Positions 1 to 10,721 of a stretch of DNA of 64,000 nucleotides are shown here, one piece after another. The position numbers and the translations under genes are program-made. The notes beneath the pieces are model-generated. The model was given only the letters and a program-made list of their open reading frames with translations, did not search any database and was not told the origin of the DNA. This stretch comes from Blasia pusilla (Eukaryota; Marchantiophyta; Marchantiopsida; Blasiales): NCBI GenBank assembly GCA_050084515.1, contig CM114271.1, positions 42,160,001-42,224,000 on the forward strand, given 5' to 3'. The first letter of the stretch is position 1, and each line of letters opens with the position of its first letter.

Positions 1-15
1 GGGCCGAGTCGAGAT

Positions 16-419
16 TGTTGGATTCTCAACATCCACTTCTCTAAGCACCATTAATCTGATCGGCCCCCTTGTATGAGGAGAAGCCTAGATTGATGGTTCC
101 GACTTAGACATTGAAGAGTCATAGTAATATGACGTAGGTGGTTTGAGGAGTAGCTTTACTAAGTTTATCTAACCCTATATTGCATCAAGGGAAAAAATTT
201 TCTATTAATAGAAACGAAGAAAAATAGGTAAAAACCCTACTTTTCTCGAGTAGTCAAATAGTCGGGAGCCGCAGCGGTAGCGCATTCTCGTATGTCGAGT
301 TATCTCCCAATTCAGGTTCCATCGAAGCTCTTCTGTGAGCGCACGGACGGACTAGGCCACTTTGTATCTCTAAGTTTTGTAAAGATTTCAGTGATTTCGT
401 CACTTTCTGTTTTCTCACA
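16..419 (+). mobile_element. Solo copia LTR
   Basis: It begins TGTTGGATTC and ends CTCACA. It is closely similar to the two LTRs of the copia element at 28682-33723, but in the opposite orientation. No internal region follows it, so it is a solo LTR. The 5 bp on its two sides (GAGAT and GTTGT) do not match. The string GGGCCGAGTCGAGA occurs just before it and again at about 460, so the flank has been rearranged. Confidence 0.8.
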
Positions 420-2293
420 GTTGTAAACTAAGAAAACTATGAAGGTTGAGCTTGATGAGGGGCCGAGTCGAGAACTCGGAAAGTTAGAACGCTGATTGAA
501 CCAGACCCGACTAACATGAGTGTGTGTTTGGGTGTAGATCAAGATTGAGAGTGTGTCCTACTTAACGCACGCTTTCGCAACATTAAAGATTTACGTTCAA
601 AGAGAGTAGATGCACGATCGAGAGCTTGGGAGCTCATTCTCTCTTTGTTGAACCTCTTGGCATGAGACAACGGAGCTATGGTCCTCCTTGCCTCATGTAT
701 GTAATCCAAGCCTCTCAATAGGAGAGTGGGTTTGGTTTGACATCAGAGAGATGGAGTTGTGCACCTTATGAGATATTGTGAGAGTGTTACTTGATTTACA
801 AAGAGAGAATGAGAGCTACAATGCACAAGCTTGTTGATGTCTTGCTATGTTTTGAGGTTAGGAACCATGTTTTCCATTTGATAGCTCACAGGAGTGCTCA
901 TGGGAGCAAGAGCCGTCTTCTGGGTGTTGTTTCTTTGCAATTTCTTCGTACGAGAGAGTGGCGCGCGAACGCATCGCCCAATTGTTGGTAGAAATTAAGT
1001 ATGGGAGCAAGTTTCTCCATGTTGGTGCTCTTGAGAGCATTATGTAGATTTATAGTTCATGTTTGTATAGGTTTTCAAATTTTTTGGGAGAAATCAATGC
1101 GGAAGCGTTGCCAAAATTTGTGGAGAAGGGTAGGTCATTGGCTACACCACAATAGCTGCCAATTTTTTATGAAAGGTTGAATGAAGAAATCAATTGACGA
1201 CATTGTAAATTAGAAAGTTGTACACATTGTCAAAGAAACAATGCAAAATTTGTACATTTGAGCACGAAGTTGTGACCATTTCTGTGGCTTCCATAGCCAA
1301 TTTGTGAAGGAAGAAGAAATTTCAAAATTCTTGGTAAAATCCTTCTTTGAGAGGTAGAAAAAAGTAAGAAATGATTTCATCCTAGTGCATAAGACAAGAG
1401 GAAAAAGTGATTTGAGGGTAACATCTAGTGGAAACTTTATTTAGTCGGTGTTGGCCCAAGATTTATGGGGCTTAGTGAAGTATAAGCCAAATGTGAAATA
1501 ATTTTAGTGAGTTGAATCTTGTTTTAAGGGTTTAGTGAAGTGGGAAGAAAAAAGATTTTGACTTTTTAATAAATTTAAAATAGAACCATATTTATCCACA
1601 TGTGAGATATCATAATTATTTTTGACTTTCATCGTCCAGGCCGTCCTTGCTCCATCTGTGTGGCCATCATTAACGGTGTCAATGATCATTCGCGGAAAAT
1701 TTCTTCACCATTGTTGATTGGACGGTAGACATCAGGTCCAACTGTTCTTCAACCATGCAAGTCCACTCAAGCATCACTGGCTACAAACAAAGGGAGAGGA
1801 AAAGGAAAAGAAAAAGGGAAGACATCAAGGCCTAGAGATATTAACGAGGCATCTATTTCGAGTGGATGTGATCAAATCATTTGGATAGGAAGAGTTCAAA
1901 AAATTAGGAGGAAATATGGAGCCAAGTTTTCTCAATCTAGACATGAAGTGGATTTTCGAGATAGACCTGCCCCTCTAAATGAAGGTGGCGAATCTGTATG
2001 CCAAGTCATGTGTAATTGGTATAAGCCAATAAGCAATAGCAAGAACAAGTTTAAATATAATGAGGTAGATACTAGATGGATTGATATTGAGATGGTATTG
2101 AGCTTGGTGACCACGCGAGTTACAAGCAGGTGTCTAGTGAAGACATGGACTTCAGATGAAAATGATAGAAAGGCCCTTGATAGATTTTTAGAGGAGAACC
2201 ATATTTTGAGGACATGATGTCCACCCTGTTCATTCTTTGCAGATTCTTCTTATTAAAGATTAAGTTACAGTCAAGCTCATGAGACACCTGAAC
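420..2293. other. No supported gene
   Basis: The sequence is AT-rich with many stops in all frames. One open frame on the plus strand (about 1948-2217) reads as a coherent 89-codon stretch, but it has no ATG and I recognise no family. It may be the 3' end of a decayed exon. Nothing else here is supportable. Confidence 0.4.
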
Positions 2294-2562
2294 TGTTACA
2301 TTTGGTACTCACACGAAGTAGGGAAGATTAATCTTGGTTAGTTAGTTAAGCGCCATTGTCTTAACTAGGATTAGTTAATCAGAGTTAGTCTAACTCGAGA
2401 CTATGGTTAAGGTAAGGGTTAGGGTTGCTTGTACATGCCCTATATAATTGAGAAGGGAACCAGCCTCCACTCATTCTCTCATTGCAAATTTTGTTCTCCA
2501 TGTTGGTGTGTAAGTGTGAGAGTCGTTTCCCACCAATTATGCTTCTTTAGCAATTTTCCACA
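2294..2562 (+). mobile_element. Probable 5' LTR of a second copia remnant
   Basis: The segment ends TTTTCCACA and is followed at once by TGGTATCAGAAC (2563-2574), the plant initiator-Met tRNA primer-binding site of copia elements with one change. The 5' edge is uncertain: TGTTACATTT at 2294 is one candidate and TGTCCACCC at 2218 another. No matching 3' LTR is visible in the window. Confidence 0.5.
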
Positions 2563-3078
2563 TGGTATCAGAACGATAGAAGAACATCACTTGAAATTCT
2601 TGGTATTTGAGGAGAGAAGAGAGGCAAGAGAAGGCACAATTTTAGTTTGGGAGAAGGAAATTTTATTCACAGCTCAGTGGGTGCAAATTTCAGGTGGAGC
2701 TTTGACGGTGATAAAGCTTTGGAGGCGTTTATGAAGGCTTTCCCGGTCGATTAAGCTATCTGGGTCTGCAACGGCTAGAATATTGCCAAAGGCTGGTTCT
2801 AGCCGTCTTGAAGAGCTTGTTGAGAGCTTTCCAACGCACCCAAAATTGTTTGATTCTGACATTGTGAGCTCCTGTAGTAGCAATTTCAGTGTAGGAAAGT
2901 GCAATTAGTGAAGAAAAGTTATGCAGTTTGCTCTCTACATGCCAATTTCGACTAGTTCTTTCATACAGTTGATCAATTTTGGCAAATTTCAAGTCAATTT
3001 CTATGTAGGAGTGGTCTATGCTTCAATTGGAGCAATAGAGAGCCTTAAATTACGTTTTTGTGAGTGAAATCGTTCGTC

Positions 3079-3420
3079 ATGGAGTATTCCTCATCAACAA
3101 TCACATGCGAGAAGCTAGACAAGCATAATTACAATGTCTGGAAGTTTCGCATGAAATAATTTCTCATGGATCAAGAAGTATGGGAGCTTGTCACAGGTGA
3201 TGAGGCCAAGTTAGAAGGTGACTCAATAGACTTGAATGTTCGCGCTTGGAACAAACGCGCAAGGCAAGTAATCCACTACATTTCAATAACGATCAGTTTG
3301 CCAATGATAGGTCACATTCAAGATGTTGATACTCCGAAGGAGGCCTAGGATGCATTGTGTATGGTCATCACTCACTATGCGAGAGATTCTCCGTCTTATC
3401 ACCTGTTACCTTCTCCACTT
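3079..3420 (+). pseudogene. Copia gag N-terminal fragment
   Basis: The plus-strand reading starts with an ATG and contains the copia gag signature of a KLD...NYNVWKFRMK block, followed by QEVWELVTG and a TPKEA-type block. These match the N-terminal domain of copia gag (UBN2/DUF4219 type). In-frame stops occur after RMK and after PKEA, and no protease, integrase or RT follows. It goes with the LTR and primer site at about 2.3-2.6 kb. It is a truncated, decayed copy, distinct from the element at 28.7-33.7 kb. Confidence 0.65.
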
Positions 3421-4109
3421 CTTCCTCTCTCTAGCACCGTGGAAGATACCAAGGAATATCTAAGGATAAGATCTATCCAATGAGGATAGTTTTAGTTGCA
3501 GCAAAGTTAATGCAAGCTTCGGATGTTTTCACTAATGGAATCATATCTCAGGAGAAAGGAAATGTGACATACCACCAGAAGTCTACTCCTTCAATGATAT
3601 ACTCTACTCTTCTAAAGTCTGGTGCCTAGTGCCAAAGGAATGGCCCAAGATTCTCCACAAACTCTGTGGCAATGCTTGGGAATTTGGAAAATGACTCCTC
3701 ATGATGCACTAATGGCTAGATTTGGTGAGCTACCAAAGGAAAAAATTCATTCCACAAAAATGTGTGATCATATTCCTCCTTTACATCTTGGTTACCATGA
3801 ATGATGACCCCAATCTCCTCTCTGTAACAGCCCTAAAAGCATCCTTAGAATGTTGCTACCAAAATAACAAATCATTACCACAATTGCACAGAATGGCTCT
3901 AAAAGTGGCATCAATTCATGATCTGTCAAGAAGGCTCTGTTAGAGGAGCTGTGCAAGACTCACATAGTTGGGATAAGCACCAAAATATTTAGGGAAGGAG
4001 TTGCAGTAAGTCTGAGTCTTCTATTGGAAGGATGTGCAAAATTACCACTCTTTCATGAACACTAGAGAGATTGCATCTATGTGTCTATCAGATAGAGTGC
4101 CGACTGTCC

Positions 4110-4670
4110 AAAATGTGGCCATTCTACAGGTTGATATATATCTCATATGTGGCAATGCAATGCGCTACAATGGACCAAATATGATATATTACAAGCAGGT
4201 AATGTGTGAAAGGTTTTAGGTTGCGATGTTGATGATGTTAACCTTTCATGCATGCTGCATTTTGATAGCTTTATTTTGGTTCCTCATAGGATCTTGTTTT
4301 TTCCAGGCACGGGCTATCAAGGATATAGCTCGGAGGGCATTGGAAGGTATTAGAAGTAAGCTTGGAGGGGAAATTTGGAAACCTGTATCCCACAAAAAGA
4401 AACCACCTCCGCCCAAGAAACTTCACTCTAAGAAACCAACTCCCAGCAAAGTGCGATTTGATGTTGCAAGTTCAGACTTTGCCTCAGGTGCAACATTGGC
4501 TGGGGATGGAGAAGTCGGGGGATGGTCTAATTCTACTGTGGATGCGGGGAAAGCTAAGAAAGGGGCATCAATGGAGAAGCTGGTGGGCATGGGTGAGGAT
4601 TCTGAAAGTGCGTGGGCCTTCCAAATTGGTTCTACTGAAGGCAAAGTTGATGAACAAGACGAGCCCTCAG
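4110..4670 (+). pseudogene. Bromodomain gene fragment, split by element B
   Basis: Two exons can be read. The first ends at 4198 and encodes the end of a bromodomain: VDIYLICGNAMRYN followed by a Tyr-Tyr-Lys-Gln, which is the acetyl-lysine-pocket Asn and helix C of the family. A GT donor follows, then a 108-bp intron with a TTTTTTCCAG acceptor. The second exon (4307-4670) opens ARAIKDIARRALEGIR and runs into a Lys/Pro-rich linker typical of plant BRD-type transcriptional regulators. It ends at a donor (AG|GTATAT) that is also the target site duplicated by element B. The N-terminal half of the bromodomain is not visible upstream; copia debris lies there instead. Three stops in the probable downstream exon (27.2-27.9 kb) suggest a pseudogene. 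Confidence 0.6.
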
Positions 4671-4676
4671 GTATAT
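4669..4676. repeat. Target-site duplication of element B, left copy
   Basis: AGGTATAT is repeated exactly at 26774-26781 on the other side of the element. It includes the splice donor of the bromodomain exon. Confidence 0.93.
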
Positions 4677-4745
4677 GGGGGCTGGTATTCTGGCAGGAGA
4701 GAGGAAGAGAGAAGAGGAAGAGAGGAAGAGAGGAGAGTCTCTCTT
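4677..4745 (+). repeat. Terminal inverted repeat of element B (methyltransferase-gene end)
   Basis: It starts GGGGGCTGGTATTCTGGCAG and continues with a purine-only GGAAGAGA block, then a CTCTCTT turn. The same end, inverted, closes element A at 22094 and relic C at 35672. Confidence 0.85.
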
Positions 4746-5776
4746 AAAAAGAAAAGGGCCAAATCCGCCTCCTCTCTTCAAAATGTTTTGATATATTTGA
4801 AATTTTTGTTTGCTTTCAAATTCATGAAATCTTTAGAAGAGAGTAGGTAGTGGTCCACATTCAAGCCTAAAGAAACCTCCTTTTTCCAAGGGGCGAAAAA
4901 CAAATAGACATCATAAGACCACTACAAACATTTTTTCATCACTCTCCATGTGAGCCTAAGTTTCTTCACATTGCCTGTCTTAGTCTACAGTAAGTTGTGC
5001 TGAGGGATATTTTTGTTGGAGGACCATTGGCAACTAATTTGACCAGAAGTAGCAATCTCATCTCAATGAAAGGTTCAAATAAAGACCAACTTTGTGAAAT
5101 GTGAACATAGGAGACGATAATTAAACCAAAAGATTGTTAGCTGTCTGGAGTAAAGAGGAACTAAAGTCCCTTCATTGAGATCCTAAATCTGATAAACCGA
5201 GAAGCTGCACCCCTCCCAACCTGTCGGAATTTTACAGGTTCCAACTCTTGCAACCCGTGGGAATCAGATGGCTTGCACCCCTTGCAAGCAAACTCACCAT
5301 AACAAAGGAAAGATTTTGAGAAGTGATTCCATTCCACCCTGCACCCATGAAAATCCAACTGTTTGGGAATCCGAAATGGCAATCCGACAGGTTATAGGAA
5401 TCCAGCACGTCTTAGAGAAGAAAAGAAGCCTAAGACTGGTTTGACGATACTAGGGGAACGAGCCAAAAGTGAAGAAGCCCGCCATAATACCTCGGAATTT
5501 GGTCTCCCAGGGAAAGAGTCCGATCACTCAAGTAGCCAACCTGTCGAAATCCGACAGCTTGTCTGGAAACGGTTGAAAAGTTGCAGTGGTCAAAAAGTGA
5601 AAAGTTACAACCCGTCGGAATCAGACGGGTTGCAAAATAAACATTCTGAGTAGCTATACGAACACAATCGACAAGTCCAAAAAAAATATTCAGCAAACTT
5701 TTACAAACACCATTATCGTTTGAAAAAATCTCGTCCTTTATTACATCCGAAGGAAGCTCGGAAATGTACATTTGAT
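4746..5776 (-). other. Element B 3' flank with degenerate palindromes
   Basis: This region aligns with the last 1 kb of element A read inverted, although B lacks part of the basic exon seen in A at 21.6-21.8 kb. It carries decayed copies of the element palindrome at about 5220, 5245, 5537 and 5605. No open frame is shared with A. Confidence 0.6.
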
Positions 5777-6076
5777 CTAGTCTATGATTTCTTCAGCCTC
5801 GTCATCTACAAATTTACTCCTAACTCTCCTAGGTTCATGTACAAAAGGAATGTCCTGGGATACAAGTGGCTCCTCTGGCCGATCGTAGACGGGGATCAAA
5901 AATGTTGGCGAATTTGAGAGCCTTGGCCCCCCCCTAAGTACACCATAACAGTCCCATGTAACCTGATTTGAGTCCCACCGCCTTCCTCGGCAGTATATCT
6001 TGTACGCTCTGCAATGTGACACCCATCCAGTATCAATATGTGCTCTGTCCTTGGAAATACCATCATGGCAATCCAA
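5777..6076 (-). CDS. Conserved small element-encoded protein (ORF2), B copy
   Basis: This frame has about 99 codons and its equivalent in element A (20755-21075) is very similar in protein sequence, so it was under coding constraint in the ancestor. Visible features are a DTGWVSHCRAYK block, a WDSN-VTWD block, a PVY-RPEEPLVSQD block, and an acidic end FVDDEAEEIID before the stop. I recognise no family. The tail resembles the last exon of the methyltransferase gene next door (FDDEAKEFIE), so it may be an alternative or duplicated 3' exon rather than a separate gene. The true 5' end is unclear because no shared ATG exists at the same place in the two copies. Confidence 0.5.
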   Translation of the reverse strand: MDCHDGISKDRAHIDTGWVSHCRAYKIYCRGRRWDSNQVTWDCYGVLRGGPRLSNSPTFLIPVYDRPEEPLVSQDIPFVHEPRRVRSKFVDDEAEEIID

Positions 6077-6464
6077 TAAGTAGTAGGAATCCTACACCTC
6101 TTAGAGAAGAGAAGAAGCCTACGCCTTGTTTGACGATACTAGGGGAAGGTGCCAAAGTGAAGAAGCCCGCCAGAATGCCTCTAAAGTTGGACTAACAAGG
6201 AAAGAGTCCGATCACTCACGCAACCAACCTGTCGAAATTTGACAGGTTGCCTGGAAGTGGTTAAAAAGATGCAGTGGTCAAAAAGTGAAAAGTTGCAAGC
6301 CGTGGAAATCCGACGGGTTGCAAAATAAATTGTCCGAGTACATAGACGATCACATTCGACAACACCAAAAAAGATATTCAGCAAACTTTTACAAACACCA
6401 TCATCGTTCAAAAAAATCTTGTCCTTTATTACATCGGAAAGAAGCTCGGAACTGTACATTAGAT
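6077..6464 (-). other. Element B spacer between ORF2 and the methyltransferase gene
   Basis: Non-coding. It is a partial duplicate of the 5.36-5.77 kb segment: the same palindromes plus a run resembling the transcript tail after ORF2. Palindromes lie at about 6226 and 6295. Confidence 0.5.
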
Positions 6465-9400
6465 CTATTCTATGAATTCTTTTGCCTCGTCATCAAATAA
6501 ATCCCTACTCCAAACGCTGCAGTCAAGCTGGGTCCTTGAGTTCTTTGAACTCACTCGTCATCGTCCGAGAGCTCTTCCAGAATTACAGTCGGCCTTGCCC
6601 TCCCGATTTTTGGAATTGTGGGAAGTGAAGATGGTGTCACTACCAATGGTGGGTTTGGAACTGGAGCTCTTGGCTTCAGAGGAGAGTTGTGCGCCCCAAC
6701 TAGCCTGTCGTAATCTGCCTTTGCCTCTTTGCAAAGGTCAAACAGTTCTTGCCTTCCCTCAAGGCAGAGAATGTTCATGCCACTCTGCCAGGCGCCTCTG
6801 ATACTCGCCCCTGAAAGGCCCACTAAGTCGAACACCAAGTCACCCGGCCTTGAGTAGAGCTCGATGAGCGTTTGCATCAGGGCTGGTGACTTTTCCCTTT
6901 CTCCAAGTAAGGGGGTACCGTCTTGCATGTAAATTCCCGAGGGAGAATTGTATAAACTGTCTAAGCTATACCGATCGGAGCATGGATCCATAGGATACAG
7001 GATCTTAAACACCTTGAAGTTGTGCTCGGGCCGAACAAAGCAGTTAACATGGGAGTGGTCCATCTGTAAAGAAGCACGTTGGAAACAATGTTGGCAACAA
7101 GAAAGAGCTACTTGACCATTGGTCTACTCTCAGTATGGTGACAAAATGTGCAACACGTCCCCAAAGTACTTCGCTTAACCCCAGAGAACTTCGTTATAAT
7201 CCTAACATTAGAGCAACCTGTCGGAGTCCGACAGGTTTTCTTACAAGAGTTAGTGATTTTTTTGTCCATGAGCAATCTATCAGAAGGCAATAGGTTGCTG
7301 GCTTAGAGCAGCCCATGGTTGGTTAAGAGCAACCCGTCGCTTTCAGATGGGTTGCATCATTCCAGAAACACAAGGAAAAAGCATAAGCACTTGCAACCCG
7401 TCGGGTTCCGACGGGTTGCATTCACCCAATGGAGACTTGCGGTAAATTTGCAACCCGTCGCTTTCAGACGGATTGCACCACCGAAGTCTCCAGCTCAAAC
7501 AATCCGACGGGTTGCATGCAGAGATGCAACCCGTCGGAGAAAAACAATTTGGATACAGATTTAGAGCCCTTACCCGGATTTGACTCGTCGCGGATCGGAG
7601 TGGGTACTCGTTCTTGATGACCCACGATTGCGCCGTCCTCCATTTCAGCGCTCTCTTGACGCACTGCAAGTTGAAGAGCTCGTCCTCGCTCCCTCCAGTC
7701 AAAACAAAGAAATAGGCCCTGTCACTGAAATAAGCCTCTGTAAGGGAAAATAGGAGCGCGATCTGGTCATAAGAAAGAGGGACATTCCAGTCTAGGACCC
7801 CGTCGGACGGATTCTCTTCCCACAAGTGCAACCACGAGGGCAAATCAGTGACTAGGACATCCACCGCCACCTCTTCGACCTCCCCATCGACCGTCTAGGG
7901 AGCATGCCCGTTTTGTTGAAGCTTCCGTCCCAGCGTTGTCAATTTGTCGATGGCGGATGTCGACGCTTGGGAACTGAAACTTTTCAGCTCATCCAGAAGA
8001 TTCGTGCAGTGAATGATGACGCTTGTCCAGATCGTTGTTTCTCTATGTCTTCCCAAGGATGATGGAGTGTATTCCACGTCCTGGTCTGCTCCCTGGGACA
8101 ACCCTGGCGCCTCTCGCTTCCGCTTCTCCCGAGTCTGCGGTCGGCTTGTTGGGGTCTCTATTACCTCCGACTCTGGTGGAGTTATTTTTGCAGAGGACCT
8201 GGTCTGACCCTCTCTCCCCGCTCGCCCGGACGATTCCGGCTCTCGCCTTGAATTTTCAGCCTCTCTTTGGGAAGACTCGGCCTCGGAATTCTTCGATCCC
8301 CTCGCCTTGGCTTTGAGACCCGCTGTAGATTTGTCCTTGGCATTGACGACCTTGGACACCAACTCCACTGTCTCGAGGGCTTGCTCCTCCCCATCTCCTT
8401 CGAAAAAGTTTTCAGGCTGCACAAAATTGGGGATGTCGTCCCTACCTGAGGCCACTGCATCATAGAGCAGGCGTAGATCTTTCTCGGTTATGTCCTCAGG
8501 GTCGTTGAAGTCCAGCCAGATCGGGAAATTCTCCACCTTCCAATCGGACATGCTTTGAGCCATCTCCATGTCGTACATGGAAAATGTCTCTCCATCAGGC
8601 AAAGAAGCCCACAATTTGCAGGTTGCCGGTATTTTTTGCCATGTATGTGCATTCTTACAATGGAGGAGGTACTTGAACACCATGCGTTGGGCAACTCTTA
8701 GTCGAGATGCATCGGCTGTCTGCTCCTAAAGATCTCGCTTCTTCTTTGCGAAATCCCTTTTCTTTGCCTCTATTTCTTCATCAAGGTCTGCCTGAGGGAG
8801 GATGCGATCCTTGAACATCGTCTTGAAACCTGGGTTTTTATGGGCTTGTCCCGTATGTAATCCAGCCAAAGTTCAAAATCTTCAGCATTCTCTAGGTTTG
8901 CTTCCTCCGAAACTGGCTCTATTCTTTTCAGCTCCGCTTGGAGACCCACGAGCATGGACTTCCCGAGAAGCCGCAACGCGTCCCAGAATGACCATTCATG
9001 GAGCCAATGGGAGATCACTGGATCAGAGACATCCGGAGGTTGGTGTGCCGCCCTCTTTTGGGCCTCTGTGCCCTTGAGACTAATTTTCATCAGTCGGATT
9101 CTCTTAAATTTCAAAATTCCAGACAAGGCAAATCGATGCACGCGATCGAGAGACACTTTCTCCCCAATCCGACTGTGCGGATCTTCATCCCTCTTCCGCT
9201 AGTGCTTGATTATCGCCTTCAGCTCCTTGAAGAAATCGAGGCCAAGTTCGGAGCTGAGAATGGCGATGTAGCGCTGCATCTTGCTTGCCATGTACTTCGT
9301 AGCTGCAGATACTGCAGCTTGGATGAACTTAGCACGCTCAGACATAGACACTTTCTCCCTCCGCTCGAGCTCCAATGCAACGCTCTTCTTGGCGGCCTGT

Positions 9401-9575
9401 ATCTTCGACCAGCAAAGGATTGTCACGACTGCATCTTGGGAAATAAATGTATTTGCCCAAGTTTTTTTTTTATGATAGCACCCTTTGCCAGCATCTCACT
9501 TATAAGGGCGTCGCCCAAGAACGCCTTATACTCTGTCGGGTGCATCGTTAGCACTTTCTTCACCCGATCGCAATC
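6465..9575 (-). pseudogene. ParB-methyltransferase fusion gene, B copy, methyltransferase half
   Basis: This is the continuation of the gene whose first exons are at 23313-22107; element A now separates the halves. From 5' to 3' it reads: a helical region (9575-9200, EYKAFLGDALISEML then a KYMASKMQRY block) that element A has lost; a block with ISHWLHEWSFWDALR (about 9050); a Lys-rich helix; a Ser/Arg/Glu-rich linker; then the methyltransferase fold. That fold has a motif IV-like VLVTDLPSW (about 7855), FVLTGGSEDELFN, an intron (7573-7064) with palindromes, and a last large exon (7063-6555) carrying motif X (ALMQTLIEL) and motif I (GDLVFDLVGLSGAS). A small last exon (6516-6465) ends FDDEAKEFIE. 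The order IV, X, I is that of beta-class amino-methyltransferases. Lesions include a frameshift near 8.77 kb, a TAG in the Lys-rich helix, and breaks near 9.43 kb. Confidence 0.75.
7200..7550. repeat. Palindrome cluster in intron 2 of the B methyltransferase gene
   Basis: About six imperfect or perfect palindromes of the element family start at about 7211, 7270, 7328, 7393, 7450 and 7500. They are spaced roughly 55-65 bp apart. The intron is bounded by a GGGTAAGG donor (7573) and a TTTACAG acceptor (7064). Confidence 0.85.
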
Positions 9576-9659
9576 CTAGATCCAGTGGTGGGACGTTCCC
9601 CTCCGATACAATCCTGCACATCCAAACTCAATATAAGAAATTTTGCAAGCTACATGGGT

Positions 9660-10307
9660 TCCTGCAACTCGTCGGACTCCGATAGGTCGTCACAACTCAT
9701 GGTCGGAATGGTAGCTACAAGCTAAATTTTGCAACCCATCGGAGTCCGACGGATTGCATTCAGATTTGTGATTTCCAGGTTTCAACCCGTCGGACTCCGA
9801 CAGGTTGTCAGATAATTTGTATTTAGAGAGTGGTTACCGCGAGAAAAGTGAACATATCAACCCGTCGGAGTCCGACAGGTTGCGCAATTTCAATTAAAGC
9901 TGCAATTTGACGCCAAAAATCTAGCTCCCCTACTCCGATCACCTTCCCGTGTCAGCGAATGCAACCTGTCGGACTCCGACGAGTTGCTTTCGGCCAAAAA
10001 CATCCAAAAACATCTGCCAGTCAAGCAACCCGTCGGACTCTGACGAGTTACTTTCTTCCAAGAACATCCAAAAATAGCGGCCGGTCGAGCAACTCGTTGG
10101 ACTCCGACGAGTTGCTTTTAGCCAAAAACATCCTAAACCAATGGTCAGTCAAACAACTCGTCGGACTCCGACGAGTTGCTTTCGGCCAAAAACATCCTAA
10201 ACTAGTGGTCAGTCAAACAACTCGTCGGACTCCGACGAGTTGCTTCCGGCCAAAAACATCCCAAAAATAGTGGCGACTCAAACAACTTGTCGGAGTCCGA
10301 CAATTTG
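9660..10307. repeat. Palindrome array in intron 1 of the B gene
   Basis: About ten palindromes occur. The last five start at about 10023, 10089, 10153, 10216 and 10282, a regular period of 63-66 bp with similar spacers, so they form a tandem array. Most have arms AACTCGTCGGA and TCCGACGAGTT. Element A inserted immediately next to the last one. Confidence 0.92.
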
Positions 10308-10315
10308 CAACAAGA
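10308..10315. repeat. Target-site duplication of element A, left copy
   Basis: CAACAAGA is repeated exactly at 22095-22102. It lies in intron 1 of element B's gene, just after a palindrome. Confidence 0.93.
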
Positions 10316-10370
10316 GGAGGTGCGGTAAGAGGAGAGGAAGAGAGGAAGAGAGGAGAGAGGAGAGAGGAAA
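10316..10370 (+). repeat. Terminal inverted repeat of element A, left
   Basis: GGAGGTGCGGTAAGAGGAGA, continuing as a purine-only tract. It matches the end of element B at 26773 and pairs imperfectly with the right end of A (22034-22094). Confidence 0.85.
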
Positions 10371-10721
10371 CTACCTTCAACCGAAATAGATACTTTTTTT
10401 TGAAGAGAGTTTCCGTTGGGTTGAAGAGAGGAAAATTTTTGTTTGAATTTTGTTGCACTTTTTTGTTCATATATTAAGCAGTCCCCCAGTTTTTTTTTCC
10501 TCTTCCATATTTTGGCAACCCCTCTGAGTCCGACGAGTTCCAAATTGCTCAAAATTTAGAAAACTGAAAAATTGGTGGAATCATAAGTGTGGAACCAATC
10601 ACTTTTTCCATCCAAGGTCTGGAAAAAATCTGTCATTTGCCCGGGGCTGAATAGAGTTCAAGCTCAAAGTGAAGGTTGAGAAAAACAATAAAAGTACAAT
10701 CTAAAACCTCATTTTGCATCC

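Noticed and set aside
7319-7617. Open frames with repeated Arg-Arg-Pro-Thr or Asn-Pro-Ser units (also at 9.96-10.27, 15.0-15.75 and 17.2-17.7 kb)
   Set aside because: They are translations of the palindrome arrays in introns and promoter; the same peptide words appear in several frames and both strands.
8013-8463. Long frames on the opposite strand of the Ser/Arg/Glu linker of the methyltransferase gene
   Set aside because: Shadows of a biased coding sequence; the minus-strand reading is the one conserved with element A.
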